A DNA stretch of 64,000 bases from Clostridiales bacterium (GTDB lineage Bacteria; Bacillota; Clostridia; Lachnospirales; Lachnospiraceae): assembly GCA_018365455.1 (NCBI GenBank), contig JAGZJZ010000031.1, positions 1-64,000 on the forward strand, read 5' to 3'. Under the pieces are notes generated by a model. The model did no database searches. It worked only from the letters and a program-made list of their open reading frames with translations, and was not told the origin of the DNA. A program made the translations under genes and the position numbers. Positions 7,418-17,900 of the stretch are shown here, one piece after another; within the stretch, counting starts at the first letter, position 1; every line of letters begins with the position of its first letter.

Positions 7418-8986
7418 TTGGAAGTACAATTATTGATCGTGGATGATGAAATACAAATACGAAGAGGGATTGAATTAGGGATACCATGGAAAGATTACGG
7501 GATAACCGGAGTGTTTACGGCAGAAGATTCTCCAGGTGCAATAAGGGTTTTGGAAAGAGAGCAGATACAGATTCTGATTACCGATATACGCATGCCTGGA
7601 ATGACGGGGCTTGAACTGGCTGAATTAGCCAAAAAAAGAAATCCGGATATCCATGTAGTCATATTGAGCGGATATTCGGAGTTTGAATACGCAAAGAAAG
7701 CAATTAATATCGGCGTAGTGGAATATCTGCTAAAGCCAATCAAAATCGGTGAGCTTACGGCGCTGATACAAAAGATCATGGGAGAGATAGATACCCGGGA
7801 GCTTGAGGACGCGCAGCAGAGAAAAGAAAAACTGGAGAAGAGTCTGGAGGCTTATTTTGATGGGGAAGAGCCCGGAAACGGGGAGTATGAAAGGCTCCTG
7901 GAAGCATATACGGAACACAAAGGGAGTCAGAATATCCTGTGTATGGTTTTCGACTTTGACAGCAGAGGGACCAAAGCAGCTAATGGCTGTGTCAATTATG
8001 TGAGAAAGCAGCTTTTGAATAAAGATACAGGAAGAGAAGATAACTTTTTGCTGCGCTGGGGAAAGAAAATGGTGTGGTTTACTTTTATGGATATCTGCAG
8101 ATCCAGGGATCAGGTGATTTTTATGATGGGCAATTTATTACGCAGTATGAATCGTGAACTGAGGAAGGCCGTGGGTCCTGGATTATCCGCAGGTGTTTCT
8201 GAAATCACACCTTTAAAGAACCTTCCTTTTGCTGCAAAAGCCGGGGCGGAGCTTTTAGACCACCGATTGTATCTGGGAGGCTGTGTGTTAATTGACCAGG
8301 CTGATGAAAGCTGCAAGAATAAGACCATGTTCTCCCTGGAGCAGACAGCGCACTTACGTCTGTGTATTGCAGGTTTTCGTTATGGGGAGGCTGAAAAAGA
8401 GATTAAAAATCAGTTTTGTACCATGAGGGATTTAAAAATAGCTTCCTATGACTTTGTGAAAGGAACGTGCATGAATCTGGTGCAGTTATTATTTCAAACC
8501 TTAAAAAGCAGCGGAATGGACGTGGAGGCAGTATTGGAAAAAAACAGGCAGAGTATCCTGGCGCTCCCCGATTTATTGACTATAGAGCAGTACCGGGAAT
8601 GGGTATTAAATGTTTACTATCTGATTCTGACAGGCGTTTCCGGCAATCAGGGACAAACCCCAAACCAGATGGTAATTACAGCCTTATCCTACATCAGCAT
8701 GCATTACCGGGATGAGATAACGGTGGAATCTATATCTTCTTATGTGAAGAAATCCAAGAATTACTTCAGTTATCTGTTCAAAAAGGAAATGGGTATTTCG
8801 TTTACGGAGTATCTGAATAAATACCGCATAGAAGAAGCAAAAAAGAGGATGGAAACCACAGCAGATCTAAATGCGGAAATAGCCAGGGAAGTGGGATTCC
8901 GGGATGAAAAATATTTTTCGGCAGTATTTCGGAAACTGGAAGGCTGTTCCGCTACCGAATACCGAAAGAAAAAAGGGAGATTATGA
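7418..8986 (+). CDS. YesN/AraC-type response regulator
   Basis: 522 residues. An N-terminal receiver domain (about 1-120) carries the acidic pair in IVDDE, phospho-acceptor D56 in LITDIRMPG and the lysine in LLKPI. A middle region of about 290 residues has no clear family. The C-terminal AraC-type double helix-turn-helix (about 420-520) includes KNYFSYLFKKEMGISF and EVGFRDEKYFSAVFRK. The start is TTG at 7418 with GGGAG 10 nt upstream; no in-frame ATG precedes the receiver. Its last four bases overlap the kinase start (ATGA), so the pair forms one two-component system. Such regulators normally activate carbohydrate transport or glycosidase genes. Confidence 0.93.
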   Translation: MEVQLLIVDDEIQIRRGIELGIPWKDYGITGVFTAEDSPGAIRVLEREQIQILITDIRMPGMTGLELAELAKKRNPDIHVVILSGYSEFEYAKKAINIGVVEYLLKPIKIGELTALIQKIMGEIDTRELEDAQQRKEKLEKSLEAYFDGEEPGNGEYERLLEAYTEHKGSQNILCMVFDFDSRGTKAANGCVNYVRKQLLNKDTGREDNFLLRWGKKMVWFTFMDICRSRDQVIFMMGNLLRSMNRELRKAVGPGLSAGVSEITPLKNLPFAAKAGAELLDHRLYLGGCVLIDQADESCKNKTMFSLEQTAHLRLCIAGFRYGEAEKEIKNQFCTMRDLKIASYDFVKGTCMNLVQLLFQTLKSSGMDVEAVLEKNRQSILALPDLLTIEQYREWVLNVYYLILTGVSGNQGQTPNQMVITALSYISMHYRDEITVESISSYVKKSKNYFSYLFKKEMGISFTEYLNKYRIEEAKKRMETTADLNAEIAREVGFRDEKYFSAVFRKLEGCSATEYRKKKGRL

Positions 8987-10737
8987 ACAGCTTAAAAAAT
9001 AAGTTGAAGAATTTGGGAATCAGCCAGAAATTTCTATGCAGCCTTATGATTTTTCAGGTAATTCCATTGCTGCTGCTGTTTATGATTGTGACTTTTCAGC
9101 TGCGCAGCAGTCTGAATACCAAGGCATGTGATATCAATCTGGAAATCCTGAAGCAGACGAAAGCAGGACTGGAAAACTTTATCAGTGATGTGGAGAACGT
9201 ATCCCTGAATATTGCGGCGGACGAAAACATCCAGGAGATCATCCGCATGTATGGGTCAAAAGGGCGGACAGAGGAACTGGAAAAACGCAAGGTTGATGTA
9301 TCTTACCGGATGCGCATTGAGATGGAGTCCCACAGAAATCTTAAAAGCATGTCTATATTTAAGCCCGGGGCAGTGATACTGCAGATTGGGGATTATGTTC
9401 TGCGGGAAGATGAACAGATGATCCCAAGGTTAAATGAACTGGGGGGATTACCCATATGGACAACGTTGCATACAGGAGAAACGGTCAGTTATAGTGCACC
9501 TTATGATAAACTGTATCTGCTAAGAGCGATTAATGATATGAAGACGATGGAGATCATAGCCTATGAACGGATAACTGTTGATGAAGCAAGGCTCCAGGAG
9601 CAATACACCGGAATCTTGTCGGAAAAAAGCAGGCTGTTTATTGCTGACCAGGATGGCAGAATACTTTCATCCTCGGTAAATGGATGTATGGGCCTGGCAT
9701 TTACAGAACTTGGATATGGTGAACTGCCGGGAGGAAATGCCGGGTATTCTAAAACAGGAGATGTGATTGTCTCATATTATAATATCAATACTGCTGGATG
9801 GAGAATTGTAAAAGTAGATGATTCCCGTGATATCCTGCAAAGCACCAATGCAGTATATTATACGGTATTGGTGTGTATGCTGCTGACGTTGATTTTTGGA
9901 GTAGTTTTTTACACCGTCCAGAAAAAAACGATGATTCAGCCAATTCAGCAGCTTTCCAGGGAAACAGAAACATTTACCGAAGAACGGTTTCAAATTGGAA
10001 TATACGATGACAGTGATGGTGAGATTGGAGTACTGAACCGGAATCTTGCGAAAATGGTTGCCTATATCCACAACCTGATTCAGACACAGTATAAAAATGA
10101 AATTAAGCGCAAAGAAATCGAGCTGAAATATATGCAGAGCCAGATCAACCCTCATTTCTTGTACAATACCCTGGATTCCATACGGTGGATGGCAGTTGTG
10201 GAACGCAATGATGAAATTGCCGCCCAGGTGGAAGCATTGTCGGATGTCTTCCGGCATGCACTAAACCGCGGAAATGAAATGGTGACGGTAAAACAGGAAG
10301 TGGAACATTTGAAAAGCTATCTTCTGATTCAGAAAAACCGTTTTGGAGAAAGAATCCGGGTATCCATTCTGGTGGATCAGGAACTGGAGGATTGCCTGGT
10401 ACAAAAACTGATCTTGCAGCCATTGGTGGAAAATGCTTTTGTACACGGGTTGGAAAAGAAAGTGGGCGGGGGAAGTATCTGGGTAAAGGTTCAAAAAGAA
10501 GGACAGATGCTTATGTATTCTGTGGAGGATGACGGTGTTGGAACTGACGGTGGAGAGATTAACCGGTATCTAAAAGATGAAAAAGAGAGTCAAAATGTAT
10601 TTGCACTGAAGAATATTGACGAGAGACTGAAAATGAAATTTGGGAATGACTGCGGTATCCGTTTTTATTCCAGGGAGAATGTGGGAACCCGGGTGGAGGT
10701 TAGAATGCTTCCGGAGCAATTTTCTGACAGGCTCTGA
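8983..10737 (+). CDS. YesM-type sensor histidine kinase
   Basis: 584 residues. One transmembrane helix near 21-41, an extracellular sensor of about 245 residues, a second helix near 287-308, a HAMP linker, then a His_kinase (LytS/YesM) domain with H391 in QINPHFLYNTLDS. The ATP-binding domain has PLVENAFVHGL (N box) and VEDDGVGTDGG (G1 box). The extracellular part probably reads a sugar directly or through a binding protein; the next gene encodes just such a protein. It is translationally coupled to the response regulator by a 4-nt overlap. Confidence 0.93.
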   Translation: MNSLKNKLKNLGISQKFLCSLMIFQVIPLLLLFMIVTFQLRSSLNTKACDINLEILKQTKAGLENFISDVENVSLNIAADENIQEIIRMYGSKGRTEELEKRKVDVSYRMRIEMESHRNLKSMSIFKPGAVILQIGDYVLREDEQMIPRLNELGGLPIWTTLHTGETVSYSAPYDKLYLLRAINDMKTMEIIAYERITVDEARLQEQYTGILSEKSRLFIADQDGRILSSSVNGCMGLAFTELGYGELPGGNAGYSKTGDVIVSYYNINTAGWRIVKVDDSRDILQSTNAVYYTVLVCMLLTLIFGVVFYTVQKKTMIQPIQQLSRETETFTEERFQIGIYDDSDGEIGVLNRNLAKMVAYIHNLIQTQYKNEIKRKEIELKYMQSQINPHFLYNTLDSIRWMAVVERNDEIAAQVEALSDVFRHALNRGNEMVTVKQEVEHLKSYLLIQKNRFGERIRVSILVDQELEDCLVQKLILQPLVENAFVHGLEKKVGGGSIWVKVQKEGQMLMYSVEDDGVGTDGGEINRYLKDEKESQNVFALKNIDERLKMKFGNDCGIRFYSRENVGTRVEVRMLPEQFSDRL

Positions 10738-10793
10738 TGTCCGGGAGAATGTACGCGTTTGTGTGGTAATAATGGATTCGGAGTGATGTTATC

Positions 10794-12086
10794 ATGAAAA
10801 AGAGCAAAGTAGTGGTACTGGCATTATCAGCATTTGCTGCTGCCATGATTCTTGGAAACTGCGGAATCATGAAGCGGGAGGAAACTTCAGAAAGCGAAAA
10901 ATCACAGAATAAAAAGATACGGTTTTACGGCAGAGTTCTGGAATATACATCCAGTGAACTTATGATGGAAAAACTGCAGGAAAAATTCCGGAATAAGTAT
11001 ACCATAGAAACACTGCCGGTGGATTGGCAGAATCAGGAGAAAATTGTCCGAAGAGAAATTATTTCAGGAAAGCCATGTGATATCTACAATTTTGAAATGA
11101 ACAGAATTGTTTTGCTGGAGGATATGGCATTGGATTTAAAGCCATATCTGGATGCAGACCCGGATTGGAAGGCTCAGTTTCGGCCCAGTGCCCTGGAGCA
11201 GGCATGTGTTAACGGTAAAATTCTGGCAGTGCCCTGGGAGTCAAACTTTCCGGTCGTCCTGGCAAATAAGGAGCTTTTAAACAGGGCGGATGTAACCGTC
11301 CCGGACTCATGGACCTATGAAGAATTTGAAAGTGTCTGCAAAAAGATAAAAAATCTGGGAGTGTACCCATTTTCCAATGCCGGGGACATGGGGCATGGGG
11401 GATGGCTTTATCGAAATGGAATGCTTTCAGCCAGTTTGAGCAATGGAACCTATGAGCGGTACACAAAAGGCAGTCTGCACCTTGATGGAAAAGAATCTAA
11501 GGAAACATTACAGGCAATTCAATCCTTATATGACAAAGGATATATGTATCCCGGAGAGCAGGCGGTAACGACCCGGGTGGATGAAATAAAAGCCGGATTT
11601 ATGAAGGGTGAAACCGCAATGATCACCGAGATCGGAACAGGTGCACAGGCAACTGCCAGGGAAGCGAAAAAACGTGGAATAGATGCAGTGGTTGTGCCAT
11701 GGCCCGGGATTGGAGATATGGATGCCAACCATTCCGGAGATAATGCATTATTTATTCCGAAAAACAGTAAAAACATTGAGGCTGCAATTGCGATCATCAG
11801 GGAATATACAAGTGTAGAGATCCAGTCTATCCATTTAGCAGACGGTTATATTCCGGCAAACCGGAACGTAGTGGTAACTGACCCGTTTGTGCAGTCGGTT
11901 ATTGCACAGGCGGAACATCTTTATGCAGAAGACCCACCGTCCGTGGATATGACGGAATACAGAGGGTACCACTTAATACCGGATCTGATTCTGGGACAGG
12001 GGGCAGAAGAAGTGATGGAAAAATTAGAGCAGTACCGGATCAGCAGCCAGCACACAGAGCAGGAGACAGAAATATGTTTAAGATAG
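10794..12086 (+). CDS. Extracellular sugar-binding protein of ABC type, without permeases
   Basis: 430 residues, a family-1 solute-binding protein. A signal peptide ends in MILGNCG, resembling a lipobox except for Asn instead of Gly/Ala/Ser before the Cys. The mature protein has the two-lobe features of sugar SBPs: VDWQNQEKI, the IYNFEMNR region, VPWESN, and a WLYRNGM binding segment. No ABC permease or ATPase gene lies nearby. It follows the kinase gene by 56 nt and overlaps the MerR-type gene by 13 nt. I infer that it presents a ligand to the YesM kinase, or feeds an unlinked transporter. Confidence 0.85.
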   Translation: MKKSKVVVLALSAFAAAMILGNCGIMKREETSESEKSQNKKIRFYGRVLEYTSSELMMEKLQEKFRNKYTIETLPVDWQNQEKIVRREIISGKPCDIYNFEMNRIVLLEDMALDLKPYLDADPDWKAQFRPSALEQACVNGKILAVPWESNFPVVLANKELLNRADVTVPDSWTYEEFESVCKKIKNLGVYPFSNAGDMGHGGWLYRNGMLSASLSNGTYERYTKGSLHLDGKESKETLQAIQSLYDKGYMYPGEQAVTTRVDEIKAGFMKGETAMITEIGTGAQATAREAKKRGIDAVVVPWPGIGDMDANHSGDNALFIPKNSKNIEAAIAIIREYTSVEIQSIHLADGYIPANRNVVVTDPFVQSVIAQAEHLYAEDPPSVDMTEYRGYHLIPDLILGQGAEEVMEKLEQYRISSQHTEQETEICLR

Positions 12087-12895
12087 GCGAGTTTTCAAAA
12101 TTGACCCAGGTTTCAATTCGTATGTTGAGATACTATGACGAGACGGGATTGTTAAAACCTGCAGTAACCGATCATTTTACAAATTATCGATTGTATTCTG
12201 CCGATCAGATCGCAGTGTTGAATAAAATCATATTTTTGCGGGATTTGGGATTCCATGTTCAGGATATCGCGGCGGCCCTCCATCAGTGGGATGATGCATA
12301 TATCGTAAAGCAGCTGGACAGAAAACACATTGAAATTGAACAGGCGATTAAAGCAGAACAGGATAAATTGTCTAAAATAGACCAGGCAAAAGAGGATATC
12401 CGCCAGGAAAAAATAGAGATTCATTACAATGTGTCCATTAAATCCGTTCCGGGTGCCCAGGTGCTTTCCCTGAGGCGTGTTGTGCCCTCTTATTATTCGG
12501 AAGGACAGTTGTGGAAGGAAATGACCGCATTTGCAGTAAAAAACAAAATTTTGGTTTCAAGCAACACCTTTGCTATCTATCATGATTCTGATTACCGGGA
12601 AAAAAATGTAGATATTGAAATCTGTGCGCCGGTTCAGCGCATGGGAAAGGATCAGGATGGCTTCAAATTTCGGAATATCGCCCCGGTACCCATTATGGCA
12701 AGTACCATGGTCTACGGTACTTTTGAAAATATTTCCGGTGTGTTTCGTTCCTTTGCAGGCTGGCTGGAAGAACACAGCCAGTATAAAATGCTGGGTCAAA
12801 GCAGACAGATTGTCCATCGGGGTCCCTGGAATGAAACAGATATTGATAATTACCTTACAGAAATACAAATCCCATTGGAAAAAATAGAATGCTAG
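12074..12895 (+). CDS. MerR-family regulator with GyrI-like effector domain
   Basis: 273 residues. The N-terminal winged helix reads FKIGEFSKLTQVSIRMLRYY, with DETGLLKP and YRLYSADQ following as in BmrR-type MerR proteins. A coiled-coil dimer helix spans about 75-120 and a GyrI-like small-molecule-binding domain fills the rest. A GCAGGAGACAGAAAT ribosome site lies inside the 3' end of the binding-protein gene, and the genes overlap by 13 nt. That makes it the last gene of the sensing operon. Effector and target are unknown. No MerR-style promoter with a 19-bp spacer was recognised near it. Confidence 0.88.
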   Translation: MFKIGEFSKLTQVSIRMLRYYDETGLLKPAVTDHFTNYRLYSADQIAVLNKIIFLRDLGFHVQDIAAALHQWDDAYIVKQLDRKHIEIEQAIKAEQDKLSKIDQAKEDIRQEKIEIHYNVSIKSVPGAQVLSLRRVVPSYYSEGQLWKEMTAFAVKNKILVSSNTFAIYHDSDYREKNVDIEICAPVQRMGKDQDGFKFRNIAPVPIMASTMVYGTFENISGVFRSFAGWLEEHSQYKMLGQSRQIVHRGPWNETDIDNYLTEIQIPLEKIEC

Positions 12896-12900
12896 CATCA

Positions 12901-12938
12901 AATACCTGTACGGTTATCGGCCGTACCGGTATTTTTTT
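12901..12938 (+). terminator. Intrinsic terminator after the MerR-type gene
   Basis: AATACC-GTACGG pairs with CCGTAC-GGTATT and runs into seven T. It ends the operon that begins near 7370. The rest of the gap to 13172 holds only a short CCCAAAATGCATTTGGG palindrome (12942-12958). Confidence 0.8.
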
Positions 12939-13172
12939 GTCCCAAAATGCATTTGGGGAAAATCGTAGAATTACAGGAAGATTCGTAGAATATCAGGTTC
13001 AACGAAGGGACAGGAATTGATAAAATGAATCCAATCAAAGTGCGTAAGATTTCAAACCTTTTAAAGAAGATCTGAAACGAAAAATAAGATTTATTAAGTT
13101 ATGATGGACTTGTAAATAACAAATAAAAGGAGTTACAGAACGGGTTTGAAAACCAATGGGAAGGGAGGAAAC

Positions 13173-14783
13173 ATGTATAAGGTACTGTTAGTAGATGATG
13201 AAGTATTGATCAGAGAAGCGGTACGGGACAATGTGCACTGGTCGGATCTGGGATTCCGGCTGATTGGAACCTGCAGAAATGGAAAGGAGGCTGTGGAAGC
13301 CATTCGGAAAGCACCGCCGGATTTGCTGCTCACGGATATACGGATGCCCCATATGGATGGAATTGAACTTACAAAGTATGTATACCAGAATTATCCAGAA
13401 ATTAAAGTAGTGATCATCAGCGGATACGATGAGTTTGAATATGCAAAACAGGCGATCCGATATAAGGTAATCGAATATATCTTAAAACCCATCAGTGCAT
13501 TTGAACTGTCCGATACGTTAACCAAGATCCGCCAGAATCTGGATTATGAAAATCAATGGCTGACCAGTATGAAGAAGATCAGAGGGGCTTACTACAACAG
13601 CCGCCAAATATTAAAAAGAGAATTTTTAAACCATCTGCTCTTGGGACAGATGGAGCAGCAGGGGATTGCACAAAAGATGAAGGAAATGGATATCCGCCTT
13701 GCAGGGAATTATTTCACGGTGATTCTCATTGAACCAAAAGACGATATGGTATTTAGCAGGAGTTCCTTTCAGGATAACAAAGACCTTGCACTGTTTGCCA
13801 TACTAAATGTGGCAGAAGAAGTATTATCACAGTCGGGAAATGGTGTGGTATTTCAGGACAAAGAATCCAGGACAGTTGTGATATTAGGAGCAGACGGACC
13901 AAGGGAACTGGATTTTAAAAGTTTGGAATACTGCAGGCATATAAAACAGAATATTGAAACTTTTCTGAAGCTGGATGTGGTACTGGGTGTGGGAGAGTTT
14001 ACAGAGGTAATCACCGCTTTGGACAAAGCATACCAAAGTGCGGGAGATGTGCTGGAATACCGGTTCTTATCAAAAGCCAGAGAAATATACTTTGCCAAAG
14101 ATTTCCGAAATGTCCGGGGCGAAAAAAACATTGATATGAAAGAATGGATTTCCAGAATCACCCTGGCGGTAAAGAAGAATGACCAGGACTTCATCGGCAG
14201 GGAACTGACGGCATTCATCAATGATCTGCAGACATCCTGGGTATCCAAAAAAGTTTGTACCATCAATGTACAGAATATTATGATGGCACTGATGAATCTG
14301 ATGGAAGAAATCCAGGTCAGGGACGGAGAAATTCGTTATGAGATGAAGCGTCTGCAGGTTGCCATATATGAAGATGAAAATCTGGAATGTGTGGCACGCC
14401 ATCTGGAAGAGGCGTGTATCAAAACAGGAAATGCGCTGGCTACGAAAAAAGACGGTTATTACCAGAGACAGGTCATGCTTGCCCACGACTACATAGACAA
14501 ACATTACCAGAATGCAGATATTTCCTTAAATTCCATCTGCGGATATCTGGCAGTCAGCGTCAGCCATTTCAGCTACCTGTTTAAACATTATACAGGAGTC
14601 ACTTTTGTAGAGGCGCTGACGAAAAAGAGAATAGAGAAAGCAAAAGGAATGATGGAGAATACCTCAATGAAAATATATGAGGTATCGGAGTTGGTAGGAT
14701 ATGAGAATCCGCAGTATTTCAGCAGTATCTTCAAAAAGTATACGGGGAAGACGCCAAGGGAGTATATGAGGATGGTGCGATAG
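13173..14783 (+). CDS. Second YesN/AraC-type response regulator
   Basis: 536 residues. The receiver domain has the acidic pair in LLVDDE, phospho-acceptor D55 in LLTDIRMPH and the KPI lysine. The C-terminal AraC-type DNA-binding domain includes SVSHFSYLFKHYTGVTF and LVGYENPQYFSSIFKKYTGK. The start at 13173 follows GGGAGG by 6 nt. There is no kinase next to it, so it either shares the YesM kinase at 8983 or pairs with an unlinked one. It lies 180 bp upstream of the giant beta-helix gene in the same direction. That gene's promoter carries a phased direct repeat, making this regulator the leading candidate activator. Confidence 0.92.
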   Translation: MYKVLLVDDEVLIREAVRDNVHWSDLGFRLIGTCRNGKEAVEAIRKAPPDLLLTDIRMPHMDGIELTKYVYQNYPEIKVVIISGYDEFEYAKQAIRYKVIEYILKPISAFELSDTLTKIRQNLDYENQWLTSMKKIRGAYYNSRQILKREFLNHLLLGQMEQQGIAQKMKEMDIRLAGNYFTVILIEPKDDMVFSRSSFQDNKDLALFAILNVAEEVLSQSGNGVVFQDKESRTVVILGADGPRELDFKSLEYCRHIKQNIETFLKLDVVLGVGEFTEVITALDKAYQSAGDVLEYRFLSKAREIYFAKDFRNVRGEKNIDMKEWISRITLAVKKNDQDFIGRELTAFINDLQTSWVSKKVCTINVQNIMMALMNLMEEIQVRDGEIRYEMKRLQVAIYEDENLECVARHLEEACIKTGNALATKKDGYYQRQVMLAHDYIDKHYQNADISLNSICGYLAVSVSHFSYLFKHYTGVTFVEALTKKRIEKAKGMMENTSMKIYEVSELVGYENPQYFSSIFKKYTGKTPREYMRMVR

Positions 14784-14841
14784 CGTGAACCGTATATATG
14801 TGGTGTCTGGAAGAATTAACGCAGAACGGTAGACGTGTAAG

Positions 14842-14873
14842 TGTGGAAGATAGTTGTACTTTTGTGGAAGATA
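14842..14873 (+). promoter_or_regulatory. Direct-repeat activator site in front of the giant beta-helix gene
   Basis: TGTGGAAGATA occurs at 14842-14852 and again at 14863-14873, exactly 21 bp (two helical turns) apart. The second copy ends 5 bp before the -35. This spacing and position are typical of AraC-type activators that touch RNA polymerase. Confidence 0.55.
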
Positions 14874-14878
14874 ATTTA

Positions 14879-14907
14879 TTAAACAGCAGATAGAAGCAGG
14901 ATATAAT
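14879..14907 (+). promoter_or_regulatory. Promoter of the giant beta-helix gene
   Basis: TTAAAC (14879-14884), 17-bp spacer, TATAAT (14902-14907). The poor -35 next to a good -10 fits an activator-dependent promoter. Confidence 0.6.
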
Positions 14908-14963
14908 AAACCTGTATCCGGAACAAACAATTATGTGAAAACAGGAAGAAGAGAGGATAAGAT

Positions 14964-17900
14964 ATGAAAAGGAGAAGTAAAAAAGGAGTGGCAGTACTGC
15001 TTGCGTCGGCGATGCTGACAACAACCGGAATGGGGATTCCGGGAATGGAAGGAAGTGTGGCATATGCCCGGGAGAATACGGGCAATGCCTTGTATGTGGC
15101 AGTGAACGGCAATGATCTTACGGGAAACGGTACACTGGAGAGTCCATTTGCAACCTTTGAAAAAGCCAGAGATGCTGCCAGAGAACAGAATCAGGAGAAT
15201 ACCACGGTATTTGTAAGGGGAGGTACGTACTTCTTTGAGCATACATTGGAACTGACCGGGCAGGACTCGGGTATTACTTTCCGCAATTATGATGGAGAGG
15301 CCGTGGAATTAAGCGGTGCAGTCACTTTTGACCAGTTGACTTGGAGTGACTATGAAGGCAATCCCAATATCAAGGTCACAAAAGTTGATCCCAATCTTGG
15401 AATTGATAAATTATTTTTGAATAAGGAAGAACAGGTGCTGGCAAGATATCCAAATGCTGTATCGGGAGTGCTTCCCCTGGAGGGGGCAACTACAAGAGCA
15501 GATATCAAATCCCGGGTTAAAAATTACAATGATCCCACCGGAGGGTATATCCGTGCGATTCACAGCAATGGATGGGGCGGAAACGATTATATCATTACAG
15601 GCAAAAATACGTCTAATGCATTAGGCCTGGATTACCAGTGGGTTGGTGATAACAACCGTGGAAATGGAATGAAAGACAATGCGGTGATGATTGAAAATGT
15701 GTTTGAGGAACTGGATGCATCCAAAGAATGGTATTACGATAATAAAGAAGGAAATCTTTATGTTTATCCCGAAGAGGGGGTAGATTTAAACGATGTATCT
15801 GTGGAAGCAGCAGTAACTACAGATATCATCCGTATAGAAGGAGCGGACAGCGCACATCCCGCAGAGGATATTACACTGGATGGATTCACCTATTTTGGAA
15901 CGAAGAGAACCATGTTCACCGTAAATGAAGAAGGCAAAGAATACATTCCTCTGATGAGAGGGGACTGGTGTGTGGTAAGGGCAGGCGCTGTCTACATGGA
16001 AAATGCCAGGAATATTCAGGTGGTGAATTCTAACTTTAACCACATGGGAGGAAATGGAATCTTCATGTATGGCTATAACGACAGTCATATCGTGGATAAC
16101 AATGAATTCATAGATATCGGCGCCACAGCTGTTCAGGTAGTGGGAGATCCCAAGTCCGCTTATGAAGCTTCATTCTGGGAACATGCCCTGTATCCGGAGC
16201 TGCAGGTGCATAAGACCAGCGTAGATTTCCCGGAAAAAGTGGGACCGGCAACGGAGGACTATCCCAGAGATATCGAGATTACCAATAACCATATGGAAAA
16301 TCTGGGGATTTTTGAGAAGCAGTCCTGCGGCGTGAATCTGTCGGTGAGCAGTAGAATCAAAATTCTGCACAATACCATCCACAAAAGTGCCCGTTCCTGT
16401 ATCAACGTCAATGACGGAACATTCGGCGGACATGAGATTGCTTATAATGATGTATATAATGCCCAGTTAGAGACTACCGATCACGGTCCCTTTAACTCCT
16501 GGGGAAGAGACCGTTTCTGGTCTGTACCGAAATACAATGCAAGCGGTGAAAGCGGGGATCTGATCAGAAATTACGAAAAGGATGCAAAAGTATATGACCT
16601 TGCCCTGATCGATGCATACCAGACCAATAAGATTCATGATAACCGGTTCCAGCATGATTCTGACGCGCCCCATACCTGGGGCATCGACTTAGATGACGGT
16701 TCATCCAACTATGAAATTTACAACAACCTCTGTCTGGGGCTGGGAATTAAATTAAGGGAAGGCTTTGACCGGAAAGTATATAACAATATTATTCTGGACG
16801 GACAATTTCAGATTCATGTTTCCTATAAAGAAGCAGGAGATGAAATCTACAGCAATATCGTGGCGAATACCACACCCTACGGGTTTGCAGTAGTAGATGA
16901 AAACAGATTTAAACAGGCTGAATATGCCGTAGATAAAAACTGGTACTATGATTTTGGTGCGAAGATCAATCTTCCTTCCTGGTACCATGTAAATAAGGCA
17001 CAGAATGATTACGATAAAAATGCACTGATCGATGTAAATCCCGAATTTAAAAATGCCAGAAGTAATGACTATACGGTATTAAATGAGGAGGGCATGAAAC
17101 AGGTAGGATTTGAAAACTTCGCTATGGATCAGTTTGGAAAGCCGGGATGCCCCTGCAAGGCTCCGATTTATGCAAAAATTGATTCCGGTTCAGGCGGTTC
17201 TGATATTCTCCAGAGAGAAGAGTGGAAGGGTGCAACGGTGACGGGGATTGATGACAACATAATTTCTTCTACCGCATCCAATGATTATAAAGGCATTTAT
17301 TTTGAAGAAGTGCCGGAGGGCAGTGAGGCTTATGCACTGGGCTACCGGAAGCGGGACATTGTTAAATCCGTAAACGGAGCCGCCTTAAGTGATAAGAAAT
17401 CCTTCTTTTCAGAGTTAAAGAAAATAGAGTCCAATGCGCTGGTAATACTGGATATACACCGAACAAACAGTATGCAGACCTTAAGCTACCACAAGGCAGA
17501 CGGAACATCCCGCTATATTGACTGCAATGACCCGGAGATCACATACAGTACTCAGGTTTCCACAGACTTATATACCCAAGACGCCTGGTATTTTGATTCC
17601 AGAAAAAGCGATGACCAGGGATCTACGGTGTGTGCATTCCCGGATATCAAACAGGCACAGTCCGCATGGTTTGAAGTAGCTTTTCAGGGGACGAAGATTG
17701 AGTACATCACCAGAAAATACTCGGATCAGGGCGATATAGAAATGATTCTGACCAATGCAGATACGGGTGAAGAGGTTGACAGGAAGACAATCAGCTGTAA
17801 AGATAACAGCCGTCTCTACCAGCAGACCGTATATACATCACCGATATTGCCACAGGGGAATTATAAACTGCGGGGTGAGAAGAAATCCGGCGTATATATG

